From Cognaticolwellia sediminilitoris (GTDB lineage Bacteria; Pseudomonadota; Gammaproteobacteria; Enterobacterales; Alteromonadaceae), in NCBI GenBank assembly GCA_002104535.1, contig NBOG01000002.1:1-64000 (forward strand): a stretch of DNA of 64,000 nt, read 5' to 3'. The position numbers and the translations under genes were made by a program. Numbering within the stretch: the first letter of the stretch is position 1; each line of letters starts with the position of its first letter. The notes beneath the pieces are model-generated. The model did not search any database and was not told the DNA's origin. It was given only the letters and a program-made list of their open reading frames with translations. Positions 39,099 to 47,430 of the stretch are shown in pieces.

Positions 39099-39153
39099 TA
39101 CGTCTGTTAAAACAAGATAAATTAAATTTTTTGATATATATAAGGATTTTTAG

Positions 39154-40164
39154 ATGAGTTTGTTGATCACTGGCGGTACAGGATTTATTGGTAGCCACAC
39201 TGTAGTTGAGTTACTGGCTTTAGATAAAGACATTATCATTGTTGACAACCTTGCGAACTCATCTACGTTAGTACTTGATCGGATTAAACAAATCACCGGT
39301 AAAAGTGTCACTTTTATCAAAGCCGACATTTGTGACCGTGATGCAATGCAGCAAGTATTCTCACAGCACAATATTGAAGCTGTGGTTCATTTTGCCGGCT
39401 TAAAAGCAGTTGGCGAGTCAAGTACCATTCCACTTAGTTACTACCATAACAATGTCGCTGGTTCGATTACGTTACTGCAAGTGATGGCGGAACATGGCGT
39501 TAAAAACTTAGTGTTTAGCTCATCAGCGACTGTTTATGGTGAAAATAACCCATCTCCGCTAGATGAAACTATGCCAACTTCTGCAACCAATCCATATGGT
39601 CAAACCAAATTGATGATTGAAAATATATTATTTGATTTGGCAAAAAGCGATGACGAATGGTCAATTGCTTGTTTACGCTATTTTAATCCTATTGGCGCAC
39701 ATGAATCTGGCTTGATTGGTGAAAACCCTAATGGCATTCCTAACAATTTATTGCCATATGTATCCCAAGTTGCCGTTGGCCGTTTAGCTCAACTACAAGT
39801 GTTTGGTGCCGATTACCCAACAACTGATGGCACAGGTGTTAGAGACTACATTCATGTGGTCGATTTAGCACAAGGCCACGTAAAAGCATTAGAAAAACTT
39901 AACGAGATAAAAGGCTGCGTGCCAATTAATTTAGGTACGGGTAATGGCACATCGGTATTAGAAATTGTTAATACTTTCAAAGAAATTTCAGGGCAAGAAA
40001 TTCCCTTTAAAATTGTGCCTCGTCGTGCCGGCGACATAGCTACTGTTTACGCTGACGCGAGTGTTGCTAACAACCTACTTAATTGGCACGCAAAACGTGA
40101 TTTATCGACCATGATTACCGATACTTGGCGCTGGCAATCACAAAACCCGAATGGTTTTGAGTAG
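39154..40164 (+). CDS. UDP-glucose 4-epimerase
   Basis: This enzyme interconverts UDP-glucose and UDP-galactose (336 aa, extended SDR with bound NAD). GGTGFIGSHTVVEL is at residues 7-20, DNLANSS near 30-36, VVHFAGLKAVGESSTIPLSYY near 76-96, SSSATVYG near 122-129 and the catalytic YGQTK near 148-152. TAAGGA precedes ATG 39154. A strong terminator follows, so it ends its transcription unit. It supplies another nucleotide sugar for the polysaccharide locus or LPS core. Confidence 0.95.
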   Translation: MSLLITGGTGFIGSHTVVELLALDKDIIIVDNLANSSTLVLDRIKQITGKSVTFIKADICDRDAMQQVFSQHNIEAVVHFAGLKAVGESSTIPLSYYHNNVAGSITLLQVMAEHGVKNLVFSSSATVYGENNPSPLDETMPTSATNPYGQTKLMIENILFDLAKSDDEWSIACLRYFNPIGAHESGLIGENPNGIPNNLLPYVSQVAVGRLAQLQVFGADYPTTDGTGVRDYIHVVDLAQGHVKALEKLNEIKGCVPINLGTGNGTSVLEIVNTFKEISGQEIPFKIVPRRAGDIATVYADASVANNLLNWHAKRDLSTMITDTWRWQSQNPNGFE

Positions 40165-40230
40165 GTAGGAGAGTCAGGTAAGTCTTTCTCTATTGCACTT
40201 TCTAAACTGAAATAACAGAGTTTAAGTAAT

Positions 40231-40264
40231 AAAAAAACCTAATATGAAAATATTAGGTTTTTTT
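40231..40264 (+). terminator. Terminator after galE
   Basis: A 15-bp perfect stem (AAAAAAACCTAATAT, loop GAAA, then its complement) ends in seven T. The symmetric A and T tracts make it potentially bidirectional, serving both galE (+) and the convergent EAL-HDOD gene (-). Confidence 0.9.
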
Positions 40265-40300
40265 ATAAGTGCTTAACTATTATAGAAGTTGAATTTGACG

Positions 40301-41521
40301 CTAATAATTAGCTACAGATTGTTCGTCAGCCCAGGCTATCGCTTCGTTATAGTTTTTAATTACATGATCTTTTTCTAAACCGAGTTTTTCCATCACAACC
40401 GATGTTTTAGACCACTCCGCGTGCTCGATAAACTCTAATAACATAATTAATGCCGCTAAAACTCCTTTACGAGTTAGTAAGGTGTCTTTTATTTCTTGTG
40501 CAAGTGGCAGTTTAGCAAGAATACTTTCTAAATCTTCATCAACAATAGCGTCAATTAATGATAATAAGCCAGTTAAAAACGCAATTGAGCTATCAATTGG
40601 TGATTTAACTTCAGTTGCCATTAACTCACAAAATTTAGCTCTAGCCATAGCGGCGTTGATCAATTCAGAAGGCTTATCAGGATTTATGTTTGAGGCAAAC
40701 ATTAAGCCTAGAAAACGCTTTAATTCTGCTGAACCTAAGGTCACTAGTGCTTGTTTAATCGTTGATATTTCATTACGACGTTTGAATATTGCAGAGTTTG
40801 CATAACGAAGTAATTTATATGACAACGTAACATCACGTTCAAATACTGATGTGATGTTCGCTAAGTCTAAATCTTTTTGAGATGTCTCATAAAGCAATTC
40901 TGCCATAGCAATTTGTGAAGGTGATAAACTTTTAGTTTTTACCATTTCAGGTTTGGCAAAAAAGAAGCCTTGAAATAGCTCAAAGCCTAATTCAAGTGCT
41001 TGGTTATATTCTTCATAAGTTTCAACTTTTTCAGCAAGTAACTTAATATGCGGAAACTTTTCAATTGCTAACTTAACTTCATTGATGATATCGACAGAAG
41101 TATCGCGCCAGTCAATTTTTATAATATTAATAAAGGGGTAAAAATGATGCCAAACTGTTTGATGAATGTAATCATCTAAGGCAATGGTGTAGCCTTTTTC
41201 ATGGAGATCTTTGCATATTGCAAGTAATCTTTTGCCCGGTTTAACCGTTTCTAAAATTTCGACAACAACTTCGTCAGTCGTAAGAGTTTCAGGATAACCT
41301 TGAATGAGAGTTTCTAAGGTGAAGTTGATAAATGCGGGTTTGTTGCCAGTAAATTCACTAATACCTAAGTTAAAGTTACTCGCTTCAATCATTTTGGTAG
41401 TTGCTTCGTCAGCATCTACATCTGGAAAGACGTTTGTGATGCTATCGCGAAACAATAGCTCGTAGCCATAAAGTTTTTTTTCTTTATCTAAAATTGGCTG
41501 CCTAGCTGCATAAAAGTACAT
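40301..41521 (-). CDS. EAL-HDOD signalling protein with degenerate EAL domain
   Basis: This 406-residue cytoplasmic protein has an N-terminal EAL-like domain (about 1-200) followed by an HDOD domain (about 200-390), as in YuxH/CdgJ-type proteins. The EAL motif is degenerate: YGYELLFRD near residues 19-27 has ELL. The metal-binding set is also incomplete (ALDDYIHQ), so hydrolysis of c-di-GMP is unlikely. HDOD is visible as SYKLLRYANSAIFKRRNEISTIKQAL..LG near 232-260. Homologues act in motility or surface regulation. It is transcribed alone and convergent with galE. Confidence 0.87.
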   Translation of the reverse strand: MYFYAARQPILDKEKKLYGYELLFRDSITNVFPDVDADEATTKMIEASNFNLGISEFTGNKPAFINFTLETLIQGYPETLTTDEVVVEILETVKPGKRLLAICKDLHEKGYTIALDDYIHQTVWHHFYPFINIIKIDWRDTSVDIINEVKLAIEKFPHIKLLAEKVETYEEYNQALELGFELFQGFFFAKPEMVKTKSLSPSQIAMAELLYETSQKDLDLANITSVFERDVTLSYKLLRYANSAIFKRRNEISTIKQALVTLGSAELKRFLGLMFASNINPDKPSELINAAMARAKFCELMATEVKSPIDSSIAFLTGLLSLIDAIVDEDLESILAKLPLAQEIKDTLLTRKGVLAALIMLLEFIEHAEWSKTSVVMEKLGLEKDHVIKNYNEAIAWADEQSVANY

Positions 41522-41705
41522 AAAAATTCCTGATTATTCCGATATTGTTGCAGATAAATTTTTAATCTTGCTTGTTATTGTTGTCCGGAAAAATAAATTT
41601 TAACATTAGCTTACTTATTTATAACACAATTAAATGTTTTTACTCACGAAAAAACATGGAAAGCGTTATTAAGTCAGCTTATTATACTCATTCAGGTTTA
41701 ATTTT

Positions 41706-41753
41706 ATAGCAAAGTGCTATTAAATTGAACGGTTTAGATACCAAAGCGTTCAA
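41706..41753 (+). promoter_or_regulatory. Paired inverted repeats upstream of putP
   Basis: ATAGCAaagTGCTAT (41706-41720) and TTGAACG (41725-41731) with its complement CGTTCAA (41747-41753) lie 45-95 bp before the putP start in a 277-bp divergent spacer. They are candidate binding sites for a regulator of putP. The functional claim is weak. Confidence 0.35.
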
Positions 41754-41798
41754 ATCTGTTAAGTTAGTCCGCTTGGTGAATTTCTTTTTGGAGGTTAA

Positions 41799-43286
41799 AT
41801 GGCTGTTGGAACAATGATTTCATTAGCACTATATTTTTTAGTTATGTTAGGGATAGGCTTATATGCCTACAGAAAATCGACCAGTGATGTTTCTGGTTTT
41901 ATGCTTGGGGGACGAAGTTTGGGCCCTGGGGTTACAGCGCTTTCAGCCGGAGCCTCTGATATGAGCGGCTGGATGTTAATGGGTGTGCCTGGCGCAATGT
42001 TTTTGTCTGGTTTAAGTAGCGCTTGGATTTCATTCGGTTTAGTGATTGGTGCTTTTTTAAATTACATTATTGTTGCACCAAGATTAAGAACTTACACAGA
42101 GCTGGCTAAAGATTCGATCACACTACCTGATTTTTTTGAAAATCGCTTTGCCGATAGCTCGCGCGCACTTCGCATTACCTCTTCTGTTGTTATTATTTTA
42201 TTTTTCACCCTGTATACATCTTCTGGCATTGTTGCTGGCGGTAAGTTATTTGAAAGCTCATTTGGTTTGAGTTATGAAATTGGCTTATATATTACGGCAG
42301 GTGTTGTTGTGCTTTATACGCTTTTTGGCGGCTTTTTAGCGGTGAGTTTGACCGATTTTGTGCAAGGCTGCATTATGTTTGTTGCTCTAGTATTAGTGCC
42401 CATTGTTGCAATAAATGATGTCGGCGGAACAAGCGCGATGTTAAATACTATCGAACAGATAAACCCTGAATTTTTAGATTTATTCAGTGGTGGTAGTGTT
42501 ATCGCTATATTTTCAGCATTGGCTTGGGGGTTAGGGTATTTTGGTCAACCGCACATTATTGTTCGTTTTATGGCAATTCGTTCAGTAGACGATATACCTA
42601 AAGCTAGGTTAATTGGTATGACATGGATGATTGTGGCTTTATTTGGCGCGATGGCAACCGGTTTTGCTGGTGTAGCTTATGTGGCCAAAACAGGTATGGC
42701 GATTGATGATGCAGAAACTATCTTTATTTTATTAGGGCAGATACTGTTTCACCCACTTATTGCTGGCTTTTTATTAGCGGCGATACTTGCGGCAATTATG
42801 AGTACAATTTCTTCGCAATTATTAGTGACATCAAGCTCATTAACAGGTGACTTTTATCAAGCATTTTTAAATAAAGATGCCAGCGAGAAACAATTAGTTT
42901 TTGTTGGACGAGTATCAGTGGCTTTAGTCGCGCTAGTAGCTGTTTTTCTTGCTTATGATAGAGAGAGTTCAATTCTTACTTTAGTGAGTAATGCTTGGGC
43001 TGGTTTTGGTGCTGCATTTGGTCCGTTAGTTATTTTAAGCTTGTATTGGAAGAAGATGACTCGACATGGTGCTTTAGCTGGCATGGTAACAGGTGCATTA
43101 ACCGTTTTAGTGTGGATTTATGCGCCAATTACTATTGGTGGTGAATCGTTAAGTTCGGTGATGTATGAAATCGTCCCTGGCTTCATCGTGGCCACTATTG
43201 CGATTGTTGTAGTTAGTCACTTAACAGCGAAAGACCAACCAGAGTTAGAAGCGGTGTTTGACGCAGTTGCTGCAAAGCATAGTTAA
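41799..43286 (+). CDS. Sodium/proline symporter
   Basis: This inner-membrane SSS-family (SLC5) transporter takes up proline with Na+. It has 495 residues and about 13 TM helices. Family marks: GGRSLGPGVTALSAGASDMSGW near 37-57, the sodium-site segment GLGYFGQPHIIVRFMAIRS near 244-262, and AAILAAIMSTISSQLLVTSSSLTGDFY near 327-353. TTGGAGGTTAA gives a strong ribosome binding site for ATG 41799. It is followed by a hairpin terminator, so it is monocistronic. Confidence 0.93.
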   Translation: MAVGTMISLALYFLVMLGIGLYAYRKSTSDVSGFMLGGRSLGPGVTALSAGASDMSGWMLMGVPGAMFLSGLSSAWISFGLVIGAFLNYIIVAPRLRTYTELAKDSITLPDFFENRFADSSRALRITSSVVIILFFTLYTSSGIVAGGKLFESSFGLSYEIGLYITAGVVVLYTLFGGFLAVSLTDFVQGCIMFVALVLVPIVAINDVGGTSAMLNTIEQINPEFLDLFSGGSVIAIFSALAWGLGYFGQPHIIVRFMAIRSVDDIPKARLIGMTWMIVALFGAMATGFAGVAYVAKTGMAIDDAETIFILLGQILFHPLIAGFLLAAILAAIMSTISSQLLVTSSSLTGDFYQAFLNKDASEKQLVFVGRVSVALVALVAVFLAYDRESSILTLVSNAWAGFGAAFGPLVILSLYWKKMTRHGALAGMVTGALTVLVWIYAPITIGGESLSSVMYEIVPGFIVATIAIVVVSHLTAKDQPELEAVFDAVAAKHS

Positions 43287-43337
43287 ATATAGCTATAATC
43301 TGTCAGTTTTAAGGTTTGAATTGGCAGTTAAAACAAT

Positions 43338-43371
43338 AAAAAGTCGCTAATAAAAGTTAGCGACTTTTTTT
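43338..43371 (+). terminator. Terminator after putP
   Basis: A 13-bp stem (AAAAAGTCGCTAA, loop TAAAAG, TTAGCGACTTTTT) with a run of T ends the putP unit. Just before it, at about 43297-43331, is a fragment of the AGCTGTCAG repeat family. Confidence 0.9.
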
Positions 43372-43418
43372 ATGCCAGCAAGATACTATTATTATGTTAG
43401 AGCATATGTTTTTATTAA

Positions 43419-44048
43419 TTCACAGGGAGAAAAGAATGAGAAGTGAAGGAGTTTTTTAGCAAAATAATTATTTTTGCTTTCTCTTTCTCTTGCTCTTGCT
43501 CCCATGGCTTATCTCAGTGGTTACTTTCCAAACAGCAAGTATACAAATTGGAGTTTTAACAACATAAAGGAATAAATATATGGAAATGGATTTGACGGGT
43601 AAGGTTATTGGCTGTGCGATTGAAGTACATAAACAATTAGGACCAGGATTATTAGAGTCAACTTATGAGAAATGTTTAATGTATGAGTTGTATTTGAATA
43701 ACATTACTGCATATTCTCAAGTCACTTTGCCAATAAATTATAAGAATATTGATATTGAGGCCGGATATCGTTTAGATATATTGTTGCCTCAAGAGTTAAT
43801 AGTAGAACTTAAGTCGGTAGATAAAATTATGCCAGTTCATTCAGCTCAACTGTTAACTTATATGAAGTTAAGTCATATCACAAAAGGTCTATTAATTAAT
43901 TTCAATGTAAAAAATTTAACGGATAGTTTACGTCGACTTAATTTAACTTTTTAGTCATTTTATTAATAGGGCCCGAGAAGTGAATAACTTATATTGAATA
44001 AATATCGGCGATTCTCTCTTTTAGTCCTCATTGTTTCCTCCCTGTGAA
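43419..44048. mobile_element. Possible cassette: 11-bp inverted repeats flanking the GxxExxY gene
   Basis: TTCACAGGGAG at 43419-43429 and its exact complement CTCCCTGTGAA at 44038-44048 bound a 630-bp segment that contains one gene (GxxExxY), a leading polypyrimidine stretch (CTTTCTCTTTCTCTTGCTC) and nothing else. A third related copy (TTACAGGGAG) lies at 44063-44072. The arrangement resembles a small inserted module, but no recombinase is present and no target duplication is evident. Confidence 0.4.
43580..43954 (+). CDS. GxxExxY protein (PD-(D/E)xK-like)
   Basis: This 124-residue protein is of the GxxExxY family (PDDEXK_3 type), whose biological role is not established. The naming motif [11 protein letters not shown] is at about residues 23-33. 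The nuclease-like core [21 protein letters not shown] (about 63-83) keeps the D and ExK residues, so catalysis is possible. AAAGGAAT upstream supports ATG 43580. It stands alone between the putP terminator and the convergent sigma operon, flanked by inverted repeats. Confidence 0.85.
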   Translation: MEMDLTGKVIGCAIEVHKQLGPGLLESTYEKCLMYELYLNNITAYSQVTLPINYKNIDIEAGYRLDILLPQELIVELKSVDKIMPVHSAQLLTYMKLSHITKGLLINFNVKNLTDSLRRLNLTF

Positions 44049-44072
44049 ATACATTATGAATTTTACAGGGAG
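44038..44072. repeat. Inverted repeat between convergent genes
   Basis: CTCCCTGTGAAAT and ATTTTACAGGGAG form a 13-bp stem with one mismatch and a 9-base loop. It lies between the GxxExxY gene (+) and the anti-sigma gene (-). Without a T tract it is not a canonical terminator. Its left arm matches the outer repeat at 43419. Confidence 0.65.
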
Positions 44073-44100
44073 CGGAAAATGAAAAAGGTTTTAATTAAGG

Positions 44101-44814
44101 TTAAATTGACCAGGTGATGTTTTTATTAACCCGCTCTTGCCATTGCTGGATTGGTTCATTTTTATCACCAACAACTATGATATTTGATTGGTTAAAGTTT
44201 AATGAATTACCTTGTAACTTCTCATTGGCAAAATTAGCAATAAACTCCATATCTTCGTCACTTGGTAAGATAAATATGTTTACTGGGCTTGATTCACCTT
44301 GAAACACTAAATGCAGGCTGTTGCTTCCACTGAAACGACAGTAATCAGCGAAAAGTAATTTTCCTAAAGTGCTGTCAAAGCTGCCATGAAATAATGCCAT
44401 TTTCTCATTTAAAGACGCTAAACTTACTGATGCAGTTGCATCATTGGAGAAATGTTTTGCCTCATGGTTTACATGAGCGATAGCGTAATCACCTAAATTT
44501 TTATAGGTATTGGAAAACATCATAAAGTTAATCGTTAAGCCCATAACAAAAGCCACTGATGCAGCCATCGCTAATCGAACTCGTTTCTTACTTTTGTGCT
44601 GCTGATGACTAGCTAAAGTTTGTCTTAATATCAGTTTATTTGCTAAGTCGTCAGGCACAGATACATTGACCGCTTTGGAAATTTCATTGTTTAAAGCATC
44701 AATTTCATTGGCAAATTTTTGTTTCGCCGGATCATTATTGATAGCGGCATTCGTCGCATCATCACGACTTTTAGGGTCGGCTAATATGCTACGTCTAAAT
44801 TGCAAATCATCCAT
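44101..44814 (-). CDS. DUF3379-type anti-sigma factor
   Basis: This 237-residue single-pass inner-membrane protein has a cytoplasmic N-terminal region (about 1-80: MDDLQFRRSILADPKSRDDA...), one TM helix (about 83-102, LAMAASVAFVMGLTINFMMF) and a periplasmic C-terminal domain. The layout and the N-terminal sequence are those of DUF3379 proteins paired with ECF sigma factors. It overlaps the sigma gene by 8 bases, which fits translational coupling and an anti-sigma role. The inducing signal is unknown. The periplasmic part mentions no catalytic motif. Confidence 0.82.
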   Translation of the reverse strand: MDDLQFRRSILADPKSRDDATNAAINNDPAKQKFANEIDALNNEISKAVNVSVPDDLANKLILRQTLASHQQHKSKKRVRLAMAASVAFVMGLTINFMMFSNTYKNLGDYAIAHVNHEAKHFSNDATASVSLASLNEKMALFHGSFDSTLGKLLFADYCRFSGSNSLHLVFQGESSPVNIFILPSDEDMEFIANFANEKLQGNSLNFNQSNIIVVGDKNEPIQQWQERVNKNITWSI

Positions 44815-45322
44815 TTTGTAGACCTCTTAAAGTTGGCTCGTTGTCTACGGCCTCTTTCAATTGATTGCGAGCACGAAATAATCGTGTCATCACAGTATTT
44901 TTATTTAATGACAGCATGCTGGCAATTTCTTCACCACTAAAACCGCCAATTACTTGTAAAACTAAAGGTTCTCGATACTCTTCAGGCAACTTGGCTATTT
45001 TATCTCTAAGCCAATGGTTTTCGATATCTTGTTCACTACTGGTTGCCATTACATCGGTAATTGTAGCCTCTTCATATTCGCTCATTTCAAAGCGCTTGCG
45101 TTCAAAACGACGAGCGTTTTCTCTGCGCAAAATTGTAATTAACCATGACTTTGCCGCCTTTTCGTCTTTCAACGAGTCAAGCGCGCGCCATGCACGTAAA
45201 AATGTTTCTTGCACCAGGTCTTCAGCAATATGCTTATCGTGACATAGCCAGTAGCCATATCGATATAAATCAGCATGTAATGCTTTAACGAGTGCTTCGT
45301 ATCTAACTTGTTTTGTCGCCAT
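44807..45322 (-). CDS. ECF-family RNA polymerase sigma factor
   Basis: This 171-residue sigma-70-family factor has region 2 at about 12-85 (YRYGYWLCHDKHIAEDLVQETFLRAWRALDSL) and region 4 at about 110-160 (LPEEYREPLVLQVIGGFSGEEIASMLSLNKNTVMTRLFRARNQL). Regions 1 and 3 are missing, as in ECF factors. It is the first gene of a two-gene operon with its anti-sigma. The target regulon cannot be told; the sigma gene's own upstream region has no motif I can firmly name. Confidence 0.93.
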   Translation of the reverse strand: MATKQVRYEALVKALHADLYRYGYWLCHDKHIAEDLVQETFLRAWRALDSLKDEKAAKSWLITILRRENARRFERKRFEMSEYEEATITDVMATSSEQDIENHWLRDKIAKLPEEYREPLVLQVIGGFSGEEIASMLSLNKNTVMTRLFRARNQLKEAVDNEPTLRGLQNG

Positions 45323-45426
45323 GTTTTAAAAGACCTGAGGCTTTAGAATTAAATTTCGAAATATTTTATCTTTTTCGACTATAGCCTGATTTTTAGTTTA
45401 ATCGTTAAAAATATGAAGAAAGCATA

Positions 45427-45745
45427 GTTATTAGTTTGAAGCTGTCAGCTGTCAGTACAAAAACAGAGCGTTCAGTTTAAAGCTATCAGTAAAGGCTAAA
45501 AACTAGAGGATAGTTGAGGGGGGTTGTGCTTTTACTGAAAGCTCAAAACTGACAGCTTATAGCTGATTTTTGTGCCATGGCGAGTAAACTCGCCCCTACG
45601 AATGAAGCAAAACTATCAGTTTGTAGCTGTAAGCTGTCAGTACAAAAACAAAGTTATTAGCTGCTTTTGTGTTTTACTGAAAGCTCAAAACTGAAAGCTT
45701 ACAGCTATGTTTGGTTTTACTGAAAGCTCAGAACTGACAGCTTAA
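45427..45745. repeat. Two AGCTGTCAG-family hairpin units around a REP unit
   Basis: This 430-bp spacer between the divergent-ended sigma and Bat operons is filled by two long imperfect hairpins. Each runs from an AAGCTGTCAG(CTGTCAG)TACAAAAACA left arm (near 45437 and 45628) to a TTTTACTGAAAGCTCAAAACTG right arm (near 45530 and 45673), with a further right arm near 45718. Between them is GGCGAGTAAACTCGCC (45580-45595) with its CCTAC tail. No gene is present. Confidence 0.8.
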
Positions 45746-45753
45746 AGCTCTGT

Positions 45754-47430
45754 TCAACTAGGGTTAATACTAAATGTCGTTTTGGTGGTTTTGATAGCGA
45801 TATTTTTATTCACCGCTTGAATGGCGTTGAGTAAGTTTTTACCTGACCATTGGTTTGGATTTTTACCATAATAACTTTGCTGTAGTTCAACGATAGCCTC
45901 AGACAATGCTTGGTCGTTAAAATAGTCATGTAATGAGTCTAATGTTGTCAGTGACTCTTTTTCGCTAGTGGGTGATGCTTGTGAACGCGCCCATGGCACT
46001 AATGCGGTTAATGCTGCTTCACCATTGTTTTGTTTACATGCGGCCATTAGCTCAAGTTGGTCATGATTGGCTTTTACCTGTCGAGACTTGCTTTTCTGTT
46101 GGCGACTGAAAGGACGTTTTGCAGAAATAAACCAAGCTAATGATGTTAATAACCAAAGGCTTAAAAATAGCCACTGCCAAACATTCGTTTGTTGCACGTA
46201 GACAGTTTCAACAACAGGTGAAGTTGTTGGATTTTCAATACTAACAGGGTTAGATTTTATTGGTGTCGTTGGCGCTAGATCAGCATTGGCTAAAATGGTG
46301 ACAGTTTGGGCAGGAATTGTCGCTATTTCAGCTTTATTAGTGATGGTATTCCACCATGGAATGCTAATTTCAGGTAATTGAAACTCTCCTGCTTTACTGG
46401 CAACAATAGCAAAGTTAATCACTTTTTGGCTGACTAAACGTTCATTGTTTAAGCCCGTATGTAGCTCGGCTTGATCAGGGTAAACTTTCAGCCCTTGTGG
46501 CACATCCATGGTAATTTCTGGTAACTGTTCTTCAGAAAGGCCCGCTGCTGTGAGTGTGATGGTGCGAGTGATAGGCTCTCCTACTTTGAATTCAATCGGT
46601 TCAGGTTGCCATTCTTGATGTAATGCTAACAGTTCACTTGGTAACCAAGCACCATCGACCTGTGTTGGGATAGCTTTAACCGTTAATTCAATATCATCGC
46701 CGACAACGCTGACGGGCTTGGTATCAGCAAAGCTTAAAAAGTTCGAACGTCTTGATGATTGCAGGATGATTTCACCTGAAAATACTGGAGACTTTAAAGT
46801 AACGTCACCACTTTCTTGCGGACTAATGGCATAAACTCGCTCGATAATACGGTAGCGTTTGCCATTAATAATATTTTCTGACTCTTTGTCTTTTCCTACT
46901 TGTAAAATATTGGCACCAGCTAATGATGGCTCGGTCAAACTGCCGCGCTTAAGTTCTGCTGCGAAGTGTAATTTTACCGTTAGGGTTATTTGTTGTTGCA
47001 CATAAATGTCAGTGGCAGAAACATCAGTGGTAATAAATAAGTCTTGCTGGCTGGAGGCTGGTAACTCATTAGCTGCTAGTGCTTTTATGGCAATAGGTTG
47101 GGTTTTAACACCGTCGATATCAAAGGCTGGAATAGTTAAATCACCCGGCTTACGTGCGATTAAAACTGTCGTCCACGTGGTGCTTCGCGAAGTTTTAAAG
47201 TTCACCATACTGGTTTGTGAACTGACCGACGTTCGACCGACAATAAAGTCGCGTAATAGCGCGGAAGTATCGAGTGCGTTGCTAGCAACATCGTCGTCGG
47301 CAGTTACCGTTAATACTAAGGATTCATTAACCACTACCGGGTTTTTATCAACGGTGGCTCTGACATTAGTTAACGCGTAGCTATTGAGTGAGAATAAAAC
47401 AGCTAATAATGAAATTATTACTCTTACCAC
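45754..47430 (-). CDS. BatD-family protein
   Basis: This 558-residue membrane-anchored periplasmic protein has a signal peptide (MVRVIISLLAVLFSLNSYA). The oxygen-tolerance (BatD) beta-sandwich region spans about 25-390 (VRATVDKNPVVVNESLVLTV at its start). A TM helix lies at about 418-438 (VWQWLFLSLWLLTSLAWFI) and a cytoplasmic tail follows. It is the last gene of the MoxR-Bat operon and overlaps BatB/C by 7 bases. Bat proteins are thought to support envelope integrity under stress; the exact role is unknown. Confidence 0.88.
   Translation of the reverse strand: MVRVIISLLAVLFSLNSYALTNVRATVDKNPVVVNESLVLTVTADDDVASNALDTSALLRDFIVGRTSVSSQTSMVNFKTSRSTTWTTVLIARKPGDLTIPAFDIDGVKTQPIAIKALAANELPASSQQDLFITTDVSATDIYVQQQITLTVKLHFAAELKRGSLTEPSLAGANILQVGKDKESENIINGKRYRIIERVYAISPQESGDVTLKSPVFSGEIILQSSRRSNFLSFADTKPVSVVGDDIELTVKAIPTQVDGAWLPSELLALHQEWQPEPIEFKVGEPITRTITLTAAGLSEEQLPEITMDVPQGLKVYPDQAELHTGLNNERLVSQKVINFAIVASKAGEFQLPEISIPWWNTITNKAEIATIPAQTVTILANADLAPTTPIKSNPVSIENPTTSPVVETVYVQQTNVWQWLFLSLWLLTSLAWFISAKRPFSRQQKSKSRQVKANHDQLELMAACKQNNGEAALTALVPWARSQASPTSEKESLTTLDSLHDYFNDQALSEAIVELQQSYYGKNPNQWSGKNLLNAIQAVNKNIAIKTTKTTFSINPS

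Noticed and set aside
40301-41521. Active c-di-GMP phosphodiesterase
   Set aside because: The EAL motif is changed to ELL and other metal ligands are not evident, so it is more likely a binding or regulatory protein.
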